Assembly (NCBI GenBank): GCA_000437235.1
Contig: FR897039.1
Span: forward strand, 1 to 17,115
DNA length: 17,115 nucleotides
Direction: 5' to 3'
Source of the DNA: Coprobacillus sp. CAG:826
Lineage (GTDB): Bacteria > Bacillota_I > Bacilli_A > RFN20 > CAG-826
Part shown: positions 1 through 7,799 of the stretch, piece after piece
Numbering within the stretch: position 1 is the stretch's first letter
How the letters are laid out: each line of letters opens with the position of its first letter
Made by a program: the position numbers and the translations under genes
Notes under the pieces: generated by a model
Told to the model about the DNA's origin: nothing
Databases searched by the model: none
The model's input: only the letters and a program-made list of their open reading frames with translations

Positions 1-80
1 CTAGACCACCCTAGATTTTAAAGAGCCCTTTTTTTATGCAGAAGTCACTTTTATTATTTATCTTTAAGTTTTCGAGTTGT

Positions 81-665
81 TTATTCTTCGTTACGATATT
101 CTTCAATTACTTCGTGAACGCGTTTTTCCACTTTACGGACATGGGAACTAAAGACTAAAGTGGTGATAATATCTAATACGCCATCAACGATTAAAGAGAT
201 ACCAGCAAAAATCATGATGTTATCAAAGGAACCAAACATGACCAAAGATCCCAAAACAATCGATAAAACACTGACGAGGAATAAAGCCCACCAGCCTTTT
301 ACATTGGCACGATAGCAATCCATACCATCTTGAATTTTTAATAAGCCATCAATCATAAGAAACAAACCGAATACAAACGTAATAATAATTTTAAAAGTTT
401 CTGGTTTCGATAAACTAAAGATACCAATGGCTAATAAAATGATACTTGCAATTAAGTGAATGGAACCAAATAAGAATCCTGAAGCAAAGTATCTCACTAA
501 CATCGCTGCGCCTAATAATACAAAGGCGACACCAACGACCGTACAAAGAACATTACTTGAATTTTCTGGTTCAACCAAAAATAGAATGCCGACAATAATG
601 GACATTAATGCGGTAATTAACGTTTCCCATTTCATTTTTTTAAAAAGACTTTTAATGTAATTCAT
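81..665 (-). CDS. DUF308/HdeD-family six-helix membrane protein
   Basis: The 194-residue product is almost entirely hydrophobic, with six predicted membrane helices arranged as three pairs and acidic/basic ends (the last ~20 residues are charged, ending EEYRNEE). Repeated short motifs such as GI.FL..PE and GI.SL.KPE between helices are what DUF308 proteins show, the family that contains E. coli HdeD; its biochemical role is mostly unknown, so only a membrane-stress or envelope role can be guessed. The ATG at 665 is chosen because AAGGAGG (674-680) sits 8 bases before it; an ATG 27 bases further upstream would place this ribosome site inside the gene. It is transcribed away from the PH-like gene at 806, and the two share a short intergenic region. 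Family fairly sure, function not known. Confidence 0.8.
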   Translation of the reverse strand: MNYIKSLFKKMKWETLITALMSIIVGILFLVEPENSSNVLCTVVGVAFVLLGAAMLVRYFASGFLFGSIHLIASIILLAIGIFSLSKPETFKIIITFVFGLFLMIDGLLKIQDGMDCYRANVKGWWALFLVSVLSIVLGSLVMFGSFDNIMIFAGISLIVDGVLDIITTLVFSSHVRKVEKRVHEVIEEYRNEE

Positions 666-690
666 ATTTATTACCTCCTTAAACAACTTC

Positions 691-718
691 ATTATAACTA
701 CTCTACTTTTTTTATAAA
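691..718 (-). promoter_or_regulatory. Putative promoter of the DUF308 gene
   Basis: Read on the minus strand there is a perfect TATAAT (696 to 691) about 25 bases upstream of the ATG at 665. The -35 is poor: TTTATA or GTTTAT at 16-17 bases spacing. The -10 match and position are seen; activity is inferred. Confidence 0.45.
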
Positions 719-729
719 CCTTTTTTTCT

Positions 730-747
730 ACACTTCCTATAAAGTGT
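730..747. repeat. 18-bp inverted repeat between divergent genes
   Basis: ACACTT and AAGTGT are perfect inverted copies separated by CCTATA. The repeat lies between the -10 boxes of the two divergent membrane-protein genes, so it could be a shared operator. The arms are only 6 bp in an A/T-rich spacer, so chance is possible. Confidence 0.4.
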
Positions 748-756
748 CTAATTTTC

Positions 757-785
757 TTTCGTTTTTTATTCCTCTATATTATAAT
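757..785 (+). promoter_or_regulatory. Putative promoter of the PH-like gene
   Basis: A perfect TATAAT occupies 780-785, 20 bases before the ATG at 806, which leaves room for the GAAGGTGAT ribosome site. At 17 bases spacing the -35 would be TTTCGT, a weak match. Confidence 0.45.
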
Positions 786-805
786 GAACCTAAGAAGGTG
801 ATCCT

Positions 806-1276
806 ATGAAAATACGGCAAGATAAAACCAAAAATTCTATTATTTTTTATCTTCTTGTTATCGCTGTTGATTTGATTTATTGGTTTGGCTTTGTAGGCCC
901 TCATTTGGATGTCGACTTTATGCATTACGTAATAATTGGGGTATGGACTATACCCGCTATCACGCTATACACGATTTGTCTCATTCGTAGTCAAGTGATT
1001 TTAAATGAAAAAGAAATGATTCAAAAGCAACCTTTCCGCGAACTTCACATTCCTTATGATGATATCGTTTATATTGATAAGGAACGTGCTTTACATTCAA
1101 AAAACATTTTCTTAGTCCATAAAAACAAATATCCTATTGTAATCACTATGGATAAAAAGAAAGTTTTATTAGAAGAACTCCTCAAAAGATGCCATCATTT
1201 ACGTCCGGTGGAAGAGTTAGAAAAAGAAGGATATTTTGCTTTTGAAGAGAATTATAAAAATAGTAAAGGGCGTTAA
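806..1276 (+). CDS. Small two-helix membrane protein with PH-like cytosolic domain
   Basis: The 156-residue product has two hydrophobic helices (about residues 13-31 and 39-62), then a beta-rich cytosolic half (about 63-130) with the alternating pattern of bacterial PH-like domains: VILNEKEMIQKQ, a short turn, IPYDDIVYIDKE, then IFLVHKN and IVITMDKKK, closing with a helix and a charged tail. No sequence signature fixes a function. The start is supported by GAAGGTG about 5 bases upstream. Genes of the same layout (two helices plus PH-like domain) recur on the minus strand at 12.5, 14.6 and 15.1 kb, where they lie near an Rhs toxin remnant, so an orphan immunity role is one possibility; membrane anchoring of an unknown partner is another. 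Confidence 0.65.
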   Translation: MKIRQDKTKNSIIFYLLVIAVDLIYWFGFVGPHLDVDFMHYVIIGVWTIPAITLYTICLIRSQVILNEKEMIQKQPFRELHIPYDDIVYIDKERALHSKNIFLVHKNKYPIVITMDKKKVLLEELLKRCHHLRPVEELEKEGYFAFEENYKNSKGR

Positions 1277-1318
1277 AGATTAAAAAGAAAAGAGATTGAA
1301 GTTTTTTTTGAAATCTTA

Positions 1319-1347
1319 TTGCAAAAGATGGCGAATGGTGTTATTAT
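1319..1347 (+). promoter_or_regulatory. rpmB promoter
   Basis: TTGCAA (1319-1324), a 17-base spacer, and TATTAT (1342-1347) form a good sigma-A promoter between the preceding gene and rpmB. It gives a leader of about 55 bases. Confidence 0.6.
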
Positions 1348-1356
1348 TTACAAGCA

Positions 1357-1378
1357 TGTGTGAACCACGTTTCACATA
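1357..1378 (+). repeat. Hairpin or operator-like inverted repeat in the rpmB leader
   Basis: TGTGAA (1359-1364) and TTCACA (1371-1376) pair across a 6-base loop, with one G-U and one further T-A pair extending the stem. It lies just downstream of the predicted -10, so it is near the transcript's 5' end. Ribosomal protein leaders are often regulatory, but I know of no L28 leader motif that matches this. Confidence 0.35.
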
Positions 1379-1408
1379 ATCAACGTTGGAGTTAAGGGAG
1401 GTTTCATT

Positions 1409-1603
1409 ATGTCAAGAGTTTGTCCAGTATCAGGAAAAGGTCCTGTAAGCGGAAACAATCGGTCCCATTCTTTAAGAGCAACCCGCCGTAAATGGAATGT
1501 AAATTTACAACCATATAAAGTCATCGTCGATGGTCAAGTTAGAACCATTCGTATGTCGGCACGTGCTTATCGGGCCCTTAATAAAAGCGCTAAACAAAAG
1601 TAA
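1409..1603 (+). CDS. rpmB: 50S ribosomal protein L28
   Basis: The 64-residue basic protein shows the L28 pattern: a short N-terminal C-P-V-S-G-K-G-P segment, GNNRSHS, RATRRKWNVNLQ, then a beta segment with VDGQVRTIRMSARAYRALNK. Length matches bacterial L28 (about 60-64 residues in Firmicutes). The N-terminus has one cysteine and lacks the paired CxxC zinc motifs found in some L28 copies. AAGGGAGG lies 6-9 bases before the ATG. The gene has its own promoter and an intrinsic terminator immediately after the stop, so it is probably monocistronic. It is convergent with the rsgA/rpe operon, as in Bacillus. Confidence 0.95.
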   Translation: MSRVCPVSGKGPVSGNNRSHSLRATRRKWNVNLQPYKVIVDGQVRTIRMSARAYRALNKSAKQK

Positions 1604-1637
1604 AAAAAATACCGCTTCACTAAGAGGCGGTTTTTTT
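1602..1637. terminator. Bidirectional intrinsic terminator between rpmB and the membrane-protein operon
   Basis: ACCGCTTC (1611-1618) pairs with GAGGCGGT (1624-1631) around the loop ACTAA: an 8-bp stem with one G-U pair. A T-tract follows at 1631-1637 and an A-tract precedes at 1602-1609, so it can terminate rpmB on the plus strand and the operon coming from the right on the minus strand. Confidence 0.9.
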
Positions 1638-1648
1638 ATACTCTTCTT

Positions 1649-2302
1649 TTAGAAAGTTCTTGCAAAAATAAGGAGTAAAAGATAAATCCAATAAAAGCCA
1701 ACACTCAACCACTCTATTAATGCAAGATACATAACTTTAGGCCTTTGTAAGGTGGTCTCTCCATTCTCTTCTCTTTCCTCTAATAAATACCACTTATAAA
1801 GTTGAGGGAAAAATAAAAGTCCAACTTGAATCACAATCATTACAATAGAAAGCCAAAAGTAGATTTCATTTCCTTTAATATAAATCGGTGTCATTTTTAA
1901 AAAGTAAGCAAAAAAAGCATAAGTCAAAATATTGAGTACATAACTAAATGAAAAGAAGGTAATATGTACTTTGGCATTTTGCATGGGAATTAAAAATAAA
2001 CTCGCTAAGCTAATGACCGTTAATGTACCAAAAATCATGGTAAGAAAATGAGATAAAATAGCTACCGAAGATAACAAACGAATTTGTAAAACGGCTGTAC
2101 TCACCACAAATAAAGCGAGAACTAATCGGAAGTAATTCGTGATTTTCATTTGTGGACGATCTCCCATTTCATAAGGAAACATCTGTAAAAAATTAAACTT
2201 TTTATGGAAGCAATCCTTATAATTTATCGTTCCAAAGATTATCGTACAAACAAAAGAAACTAAAGAGGCAGATAACGCTAAAATACAAACGAGATCATCC
2301 AT
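1649..2302 (-). CDS. Unknown six-helix membrane protein at the end of the rsgA/rpe operon
   Basis: The 217-residue product has about six hydrophobic helices: near residues 4-26, 58-78, 82-105, 114-135, 147-166 and 193-215. Charged loops lie between them, including a segment around 28-55 with several Lys, and an E-rich loop near 172-182. I do not recognise a family and see no catalytic motif. Its start overlaps the rpe stop by 8 bases and is preceded by AAAGGAG inside rpe, so it is translated with the operon. In Bacillus this slot after rpe is held by thiN (thiamine pyrophosphokinase); this protein is not ThiN, which is soluble. The bidirectional terminator follows it closely. A transport or envelope role is possible but unsupported. 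Confidence 0.7.
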   Translation of the reverse strand: MDDLVCILALSASLVSFVCTIIFGTINYKDCFHKKFNFLQMFPYEMGDRPQMKITNYFRLVLALFVVSTAVLQIRLLSSVAILSHFLTMIFGTLTVISLASLFLIPMQNAKVHITFFSFSYVLNILTYAFFAYFLKMTPIYIKGNEIYFWLSIVMIVIQVGLLFFPQLYKWYLLEEREENGETTLQRPKVMYLALIEWLSVGFYWIYLLLLIFARTF

Positions 2303-2966
2303 TCTTTTTCTCCTTTAACGCCGCAATTCTTTCTTTTACATCTTCTTTATGGAAAAGATAAGAGCCCGCCACTAACATATCCGCGCCTGCTGAAGCCGCT
2401 AACTTACCCGTTTCATTATTAATTCCGCCATCGACTTCAATGAGAATGGGAAGATGTTGAATATTAATAATTCTTCTCAAATAACGGATTTTTTCTAAAG
2501 AATCCATGATAAAAGCTTGCCCACCTTTTCCCGGTTCAACTGACATAATCAAAATAACATCAATATCAGAAAGTAAAGGTAAAAGAACGTCGGGTTCCGT
2601 TTGTGGTTTAATAGAAATCCCCGCTAACATGGAATACGAACGGATTCTCTTTAATAACGCTCTTCTTTCTTCATCGCTTTCTAAAGCTTCATAATGGAAA
2701 GTGAGTATTTTTGCGCCATTTTTTCCATAGAAATCAACGTAATCATCGGGATTTTCCACCATGATATGCACATCCATAGGAAGCGTAGAAAATGAACGAA
2801 CATAAAGATAATCTTCTTTAGTAAATGAAAGATTCGGTACGAATTTTCCATCCATTACATCAAAGTGTAAAATATCGGCACCAGCAAATGTTAAAGTGCG
2901 AATTTGTTCTTTTTCTTCACCTTTTTTACAAGCTAGTAAAGAAGGAGCAACTAAAATTTCTTTCAT
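2295..2966 (-). CDS. rpe: Ribulose-phosphate 3-epimerase
   Basis: The enzyme interconverts ribulose 5-phosphate and xylulose 5-phosphate in the pentose phosphate pathway. The 223-residue TIM-barrel protein shows VAPSLLAC, LHFDVMDGKFVPNLSF with the metal-binding His34 and catalytic Asp36, DVHIMVENP with the second His, SVEPGKGGQ, and EVDGGIN with the second catalytic Asp, then VAGSYLF at the phosphate site. Length and motif order are normal for bacterial Rpe. The ATG overlaps the rsgA stop as ATGA and has GGAGG 8 bases upstream, inside rsgA. The rsgA-rpe pairing is common in Firmicutes. Confidence 0.95.
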   Translation of the reverse strand: MKEILVAPSLLACKKGEEKEQIRTLTFAGADILHFDVMDGKFVPNLSFTKEDYLYVRSFSTLPMDVHIMVENPDDYVDFYGKNGAKILTFHYEALESDEERRALLKRIRSYSMLAGISIKPQTEPDVLLPLLSDIDVILIMSVEPGKGGQAFIMDSLEKIRYLRRIINIQHLPILIEVDGGINNETGKLAASAGADMLVAGSYLFHKEDVKERIAALKEKKNG

Positions 2967-3829
2967 CGTAATTTCCTCCGATCTTCGGTAATTTCTTTCG
3001 TTAATTCTAAATATAAATCATAGAGTTCTTGGGGATATTGCTCTTTTTCTACTGCTTCTTTTAAAGCACATTTCTTTTCATGCACATGAATACAATCTTT
3101 AAAGAAACAATGACCGATATAAGGCTTAAATCCTGGAAAGTTCTCCTGAATTTCTTGCATCGTTAACTCGAGCTCTAAAGAAGAAAAACCAGGGGTGTCT
3201 GCTAAATAGCTACCTTCATAAGGAAGGAGTAATACTTCTTTCGTTTGGTGTCTTCCTCTTCCTAATGAGCTGGAATAAGAGCCAATTTTTAAATCCCATT
3301 TAGGAAAAATTGTATTTAATAAAGAAGATTTTCCGACGCCGCTTTGCCCTAAAAACAAACAGGTTTTTCCTTGAATATCTTCTTTTAACTCCTTCATATC
3401 TTCTTCTTGTTTGGTGGATAAAAAGAATGTGGAATAGCCTAAACTTTTTAAAAGATCTTTCCATTTTTCCATAGCTTCTCTATTTTGACAACGATCCATC
3501 TTTGTTACAATTAAAGAAGGGGTAATTTGATGATAATTTAAATAAGTAAAAAATTTCATCACTAAATAAGGAGAAAAATCGGGTTCAATATAAGACATGA
3601 CCACATAAGCGCGGTCCACGTTAGCGATAGCGGGTCGAATTAATTCATTTTTTCTATCTTCTACTTCCACAATCGTTAATGTTTCTTCATCAATCGTAAC
3701 ATAATCTCCTACGATAATTTTCTTTTTTTGATGACGGAAGAGTCCACGCGCTTTAACTTCTAAGATAGTAGAAGCCGTATTTACTTCAAAAACGCCATAA
3801 CGGGACGAAATGACTATGCCCTTCATCAT
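2963..3829 (-). CDS. rsgA: Ribosome small subunit-dependent GTPase A (RsgA/YloQ)
   Basis: RsgA is a GTPase that checks and releases factors from the maturing 30S subunit. The 288-residue protein has the circularly permuted GTPase order of this family: an N-terminal OB-fold (about 1-70), then G4 TKMD at 109-112, the P-loop GQSGVGKSS at 161-169, the switch region with RGRHQT near 191-196, and G3 DTPG at 211-214. The C-terminal zinc site follows (Cys241, Cys246, His248, Cys254). Length is normal. Two adjacent ATGs begin the gene; the first, which overlaps the prkC stop as ATGA, is favoured because GAGGT lies 8 bases before it. In Bacillus, RsgA is a substrate of the neighbouring kinase PrkC, so the linkage fits. 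Confidence 0.95.
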   Translation of the reverse strand: MMKGIVISSRYGVFEVNTASTILEVKARGLFRHQKKKIIVGDYVTIDEETLTIVEVEDRKNELIRPAIANVDRAYVVMSYIEPDFSPYLVMKFFTYLNYHQITPSLIVTKMDRCQNREAMEKWKDLLKSLGYSTFFLSTKQEEDMKELKEDIQGKTCLFLGQSGVGKSSLLNTIFPKWDLKIGSYSSSLGRGRHQTKEVLLLPYEGSYLADTPGFSSLELELTMQEIQENFPGFKPYIGHCFFKDCIHVHEKKCALKEAVEKEQYPQELYDLYLELTKEITEDRRKLR

Positions 3830-4692
3830 GCTTTTTTACCTCGATGAAAAAGTTTAAAAAAGAAAGATTTTTTCTTTTGAGGTTGGTCATTTAATTTTTG
3901 TACATCATTCATCATTTCTTTTGCACTTTTATAGCGGTCTAAAGGATTTTTCGCACAGGCTCTTTGTAAAATGCGGTCAATTTCGATATAAGGAATATCT
4001 TTTCTTTTGATACTGGGGAAGGGAGAAAGAATTTGTTTTTGAGCAATTTCTTCTAACGTTTCTCCTTCAAAAGGGAGTTGACCCATTAAAATTTCATAAA
4101 AAGTAACCCCTAATGCATAAATATCGCTTTCTTTAGAAGCAGGTTGTCCTTGAATGACTTCAGGCGCTAAATAAGGGATAGAGCCATAGATTTTTTGTTG
4201 TTTATTTTTAACACCGGTATCTTGCGCAATACCAAAATCGCTGAGTTTAATCAGTCCATCGGGATTATAAAAGATATTTTGTGGTTTAATATCGCGGTGA
4301 ATATACCCTTTTTCATGGGTGTATTGAATGGCATCTAAGATTTGAAGCATGATACGTTTCGCTTCAATAAAGGGGACAAAGGTTTGTTTTGCTAAATAAT
4401 CGGATAACGTATCGCCTTTCATCCATTCTGCAATGATACAAGGTTGGTTATCTTGATACGCTAAACAATACACACGAGTAATATTGATATGACGAAGGTT
4501 CGCTAAAAAAGAAGCTTCGGATAAAAAGCTTTCGTAGTGTTCCATCGTTTTTTTCAGTTCTTCTTTCATCACTTTAATCGCTACATCATGATGCGCGACA
4601 CGGTCATAGCCACGATAAACAAACGCACTACTCCCTTCTGCGATATAAGAACGAACCTCATATCTGCCTTCAATCACATCGCCGAGTCTCAT
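3826..4692 (-). CDS. prkC: Short PrkC-type Ser/Thr kinase without transmembrane or PASTA domains
   Basis: A Hanks-type kinase of 288 residues. In order: a glycine loop EGSSAFV (about 19-25), VAIKV with the ATP-binding Lys40, a helix-C Glu near 59, HRDIKPQN (132-139) with catalytic Asp134, DFG (152-154), and GSIPYLAPE (170-178). The activation loop between DFG and GSIPY has only one Thr, unlike the Thr-rich loop of Bacillus PrkC. The kinase domain ends near 265 and is followed only by a basic/hydrophobic tail (KKKSFFFKLFHRGKKA). Family members usually continue with one membrane helix and three or four PASTA repeats; none is present. The start is the ATG overlapping the prpC stop as ATGA; an ATG 18 bases upstream lies at the GGGAGG that serves as ribosome site. 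It pairs with the phosphatase gene upstream. Confidence 0.9.
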   Translation of the reverse strand: MRLGDVIEGRYEVRSYIAEGSSAFVYRGYDRVAHHDVAIKVMKEELKKTMEHYESFLSEASFLANLRHINITRVYCLAYQDNQPCIIAEWMKGDTLSDYLAKQTFVPFIEAKRIMLQILDAIQYTHEKGYIHRDIKPQNIFYNPDGLIKLSDFGIAQDTGVKNKQQKIYGSIPYLAPEVIQGQPASKESDIYALGVTFYEILMGQLPFEGETLEEIAQKQILSPFPSIKRKDIPYIEIDRILQRACAKNPLDRYKSAKEMMNDVQKLNDQPQKKKSFFFKLFHRGKKA

Positions 4693-5495
4693 GCGTGCGT
4701 TGCCTCCCATAAAGCAACAGCAATATTGTCATCTCCCCCATTATTTTTCGCTAAGGCGATGAGGGTTTCGACTTTATTTTCGGTATCTTCATCCGCTAAT
4801 AAAGCGGAAATCATTTCTTCTTTTCCCACCATAGAGAATAATCCATCGGAGCATAATAAAATGTGGGAAATTGAATATTCATCATTTTCCTTTTTACTAG
4901 CTTTTTTCTCTTTAAAAGATAAAACTTTCATTTCTAAACGCACGGAAGGAAAAAGTCCCATGGCGTTCGTTAATACGTGTCGAGAGGTATATTGTTCTCT
5001 TTCTTCTTTGGTGATACGACCAATATTCACTAAATAATCAGCAATTGTATCATCGGTGGTTACTTGTTCAAAGTCATAAACACTGCCCGAAGCATTACTT
5101 CTTAAAGTATAGGCTCTAGAATCACCGACATTCACAAAGATGATGTGACTTCCTAATAATAAACATGCCACTAAAGTCGTACCCATATGTTCGTTATAAG
5201 GAACATTTTTTTCTTCGTTATAAATGGTTTCATTAATGTCGCGAATCGTTTTTTCTAGCCAATGTTTTGCGCCTCTTAACGTTAAAAATCTTTCCTTTTT
5301 TTGGAAAGCTTTCTCTAATAAGCGCATCGCTAAACTTGAGGCCACGTCTCCTCGACGATGTCCCCCAATTCCATCACACACCACCATGAGGACATTACCT
5401 TTTGAGTTGGATAGAATCAAGGCTTTGTCTTCATTGGTTGATCTTTTATTTCCAATATCGGTTAAATAGCAAAAATCTCCATGATATCTTTTCAT
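4689..5495 (-). CDS. prpC: PP2C-family Ser/Thr protein phosphatase (PrpC/Stp)
   Basis: Metal-dependent phosphatase expected to reverse phosphorylation by the kinase encoded next in the operon. The 268-residue product carries the PP2C motifs: DIGNKRSTNED (13-23), CDGIGGH (40-46) with a metal-binding Asp, GTTLVACLL, NVGDSRAY, CSDGL and GGDDNIAVA, the last two also giving metal ligands. A Lys/Glu-rich insertion of about 15 residues (around KEKKASKKENDEYS) interrupts the middle of the fold and makes it slightly longer than the ~250-residue Bacillus PrpC. The ATG overlaps the rlmN stop as ATGA. Confidence 0.95.
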   Translation of the reverse strand: MKRYHGDFCYLTDIGNKRSTNEDKALILSNSKGNVLMVVCDGIGGHRRGDVASSLAMRLLEKAFQKKERFLTLRGAKHWLEKTIRDINETIYNEEKNVPYNEHMGTTLVACLLLGSHIIFVNVGDSRAYTLRSNASGSVYDFEQVTTDDTIADYLVNIGRITKEEREQYTSRHVLTNAMGLFPSVRLEMKVLSFKEKKASKKENDEYSISHILLCSDGLFSMVGKEEMISALLADEDTENKVETLIALAKNNGGDDNIAVALWEATHA

Positions 5496-6532
5496 TTTTG
5501 TTCATTCTTAGCACGAAGTTGTCCACAAGCCGCGTCGATATCCGTGCCAAATTCCTTTCTAACAGTTGCGGTAACGCCACGTTTAGTTAAGCGGTCTAAA
5601 AAAGCATGGACAACACTATCTTTCGAACGTTGATATCCATTTTCCATGACCGGATTATAAGGAATTAAATTGACGTACGCAAATGTTGGTTTGATAAGTT
5701 CAGCGAGTTGATCTGCATCTTCTAATGAGTCGTTAACACCCGCTAATAAAATGTATTCAAAAGTTACGCGGCGGGAAGCTACTTCATTATAATAGCGCAC
5801 CGCAGGAATGAGTTCCTCTAAAGGATATGCACGATTAATTTTCATAATGCGTGAACGAATTTCGTTATTCGGCGCATGTAAAGAAATCGCTAAGTTAATT
5901 TGAAGCCCTTCGTTGGCATATTGACGAATGCGGTCAGGAATTCCGCACGTAGAAACCGTAATATGACGGGCGCCAATTGCGAAAGCTTTGGGGTGATTCA
6001 TAATACGAACAAAGTCTAAAACATTGTCGTAATTATCAAATGGTTCTCCTGTTCCCATCACGACAATATGCGTAATTGCTTCGCCATTTCCTTCACTTTC
6101 TAAAATGTCGTTCATGACTAAAACTTGGCCGACCATTTCTTCTGGCTTCAAATCTCTTCTCTTTTTTAATAAACCAGAAGCACAAAAACTGCAACCCATA
6201 TTGCAGCCAACTTGCGAAGAAACGCATAGTACGTTTCCATAGCTATAGCGCATTAAAACCGTCTCTACTTTAGAACCATCTTCTAAATTTAATAAAAGTT
6301 TTACCGTTCCATCTTTCGCGTTTTGACGAACGTGAATCGTCGGACGACTTAAGGTATATTTTTCTTTTAACACTTCGCGGAAACGTAAAGAAACATCGGT
6401 CATTTCATCAAAAGTTTTCGCTTTTTTGCCATAAATCCACGTATACAGTTGGGTGGCGCGATATTTCGTTTGTCCTTCGCTTAGCATTAATGCTTCGAGT
6501 TTACGAATCTCCATTCCATATAAATTAATCAT
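5492..6532 (-). CDS. rlmN: Dual-specificity 23S rRNA A2503 / tRNA A37 C2-methyltransferase
   Basis: A radical-SAM enzyme that methylates C2 of A2503 in 23S rRNA and A37 in some tRNAs. The 346-residue product has the iron-sulfur motif CNMGCSFC, a GTGEPFDNYDNV segment, HITVSTCGIPDRI, NLAISLHAPN, and the C-terminal CGQLR whose cysteine takes part in the family's ping-pong mechanism. Length is normal. The start is set at the ATG at 6532, overlapping the stop of the RsmB-like gene by 8 bases, because GGAG lies 9 bases upstream; an upstream ATG at 6562 would precede this site and add ten residues that do not match the family start (MINLYGMEIRKLEALM is typical). Confidence 0.95.
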   Translation of the reverse strand: MINLYGMEIRKLEALMLSEGQTKYRATQLYTWIYGKKAKTFDEMTDVSLRFREVLKEKYTLSRPTIHVRQNAKDGTVKLLLNLEDGSKVETVLMRYSYGNVLCVSSQVGCNMGCSFCASGLLKKRRDLKPEEMVGQVLVMNDILESEGNGEAITHIVVMGTGEPFDNYDNVLDFVRIMNHPKAFAIGARHITVSTCGIPDRIRQYANEGLQINLAISLHAPNNEIRSRIMKINRAYPLEELIPAVRYYNEVASRRVTFEYILLAGVNDSLEDADQLAELIKPTFAYVNLIPYNPVMENGYQRSKDSVVHAFLDRLTKRGVTATVRKEFGTDIDAACGQLRAKNEQK

Positions 6533-7799
6533 GTTGCGTTTCTCCTTTTTTGAGTATCGCAAAATAACCCATGCTCATCTTTTTATCTAAAGGAAGCATT
6601 TGTTTTTCTTCAAGTAAGACAAAATCATCATGTTGATCTAAGAAACGATGAATTTGTAGAGTACCTTCTTTGTTATTTGCTGTTTCAATAAAATAAATTA
6701 AGGTGCCCCCTTCTTTTACAAAAGTTGCACATTCTTCTAAATAGTCTCTTTGAATATCTAAAATTTCATCCAATTCATCTTTAGAAAAATGAGTAAAGAA
6801 ATCGGGACGTTCACTGATGTATTGAAAAGAGGATGAAGGAGGTAATACCCATACTTGATCTTTCTTTTCTGAAACATAGGTAATTAAAAGTGAAAGTGGG
6901 GATTCCACTACTTCTACTTTATTTGCACCATAAAGTTCTATGGCACGGCGATAAGAGATTACATCTGGGTATGTTGGTGTTGCTAAAAGGAAGTGAGGAT
7001 TTTCTTGTTGCCTGGTCAGTAACGCTAAAGGAAAATAAGAAAAACTGCTTACCATGATTAAAGCGTCATCATAATTACGCCTACTGACTTTATCAATTAA
7101 ACTAGAAGTGCCTTCACTTAAAGGAAGAATTTCTCCATGACGATAAGCTTCTAAGCGTTTCATTGGTAATTTGCCCATATACAAAACTGTATTTTTTGTA
7201 GAGCTTTCTTTAAAGTCCTCTTTTTCACGCGCTAAGAAATCTTGTGTTTCCATCTTTAAAGCGTTGATTCGATAAGAAGGAGATTTCTTTCTTCGAATTT
7301 GCATTAATAAACGTTGCGTCACATTACTTCCATAATGACGGTTCCACATATCAATTAACCACGTGGGAATATTATACTGATACGATTTATAAAGTGTGGA
7401 GTCTACACGAACATAACTTGGCACTAAATGATTTGCGTCATAAGCGTGCGTTAAAAGTTGTTCTAACATGGAAAGCGAAATGTTCGCATCAAGTGGAAGA
7501 ATAGCTTTCGTCTTTTCAATGGTTTCTTCATCTTCTAAAGCTTTCACAAAAATCGTATTGGTTAAAGCGACTAATATTAAAAGCGTATTTTCTTTAGAAA
7601 TGGATGGGAAACTATCGTTAATCATATTTTCTAAGACAAATTGATGCATTAAGGCTCTAACAACAAGGGCTTGGATAATTTTTCTTTTTTCTCGCGTATA
7701 AAAATGTAAGGCAAAATAAGCCTTGGTTGCACTTGCCAAATCTTCATTATCCATAACGATTTTTTTCATGATTTCATAAGCGGCTAAAATCTCGTTCAT
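6525..7799 (-). CDS. RsmB-like protein lacking the methyltransferase catalytic residues
   Basis: Position in the cluster and overall layout are those of RsmB/Sun, the 16S rRNA m5C967 methyltransferase: an N-terminal NusB-like helical domain (about 1-125), a linker with SPSYRINALK (about 173-182), then a Rossmann-like C-terminal half. The active site is gone. By hand alignment, the SAM loop VLDxCAAPGGKT corresponds to ALIMVSSFSYFP (246-257), the nucleophile motif APCSG to PPSSS (about 320-324, Cys to Ser), and the release motif YSTCT to YFIET (about 369-373, Cys to Glu). Surrounding spacing is intact (SERPDF, EEGGTLIYF), and there is no frameshift over 424 residues, so it appears maintained as a protein, perhaps a non-catalytic RNA or ribosome binder. 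The start is the ATG at 7799; a GTG nine bases upstream is part of the GAAGGTGAT ribosome site. It is the first gene of the operon. Confidence 0.8.
   Translation of the reverse strand: MNEILAAYEIMKKIVMDNEDLASATKAYFALHFYTREKRKIIQALVVRALMHQFVLENMINDSFPSISKENTLLILVALTNTIFVKALEDEETIEKTKAILPLDANISLSMLEQLLTHAYDANHLVPSYVRVDSTLYKSYQYNIPTWLIDMWNRHYGSNVTQRLLMQIRRKKSPSYRINALKMETQDFLAREKEDFKESSTKNTVLYMGKLPMKRLEAYRHGEILPLSEGTSSLIDKVSRRNYDDALIMVSSFSYFPLALLTRQQENPHFLLATPTYPDVISYRRAIELYGANKVEVVESPLSLLITYVSEKKDQVWVLPPSSSFQYISERPDFFTHFSKDELDEILDIQRDYLEECATFVKEGGTLIYFIETANNKEGTLQIHRFLDQHDDFVLLEEKQMLPLDKKMSMGYFAILKKGETQHD

Noticed and set aside
28..39. AAAGAGCCC followed by a T-run as a plus-strand terminator.
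   Set aside because: The matching left arm is not in the window. It may lie just outside it, so the element cannot be supported.
4537..5037. A 166-codon plus-strand frame antisense to prkC/prpC.
   Set aside because: It lies opposite two well-supported enzyme genes, has no ribosome site or promoter, and its translation looks like a reverse-frame shadow.
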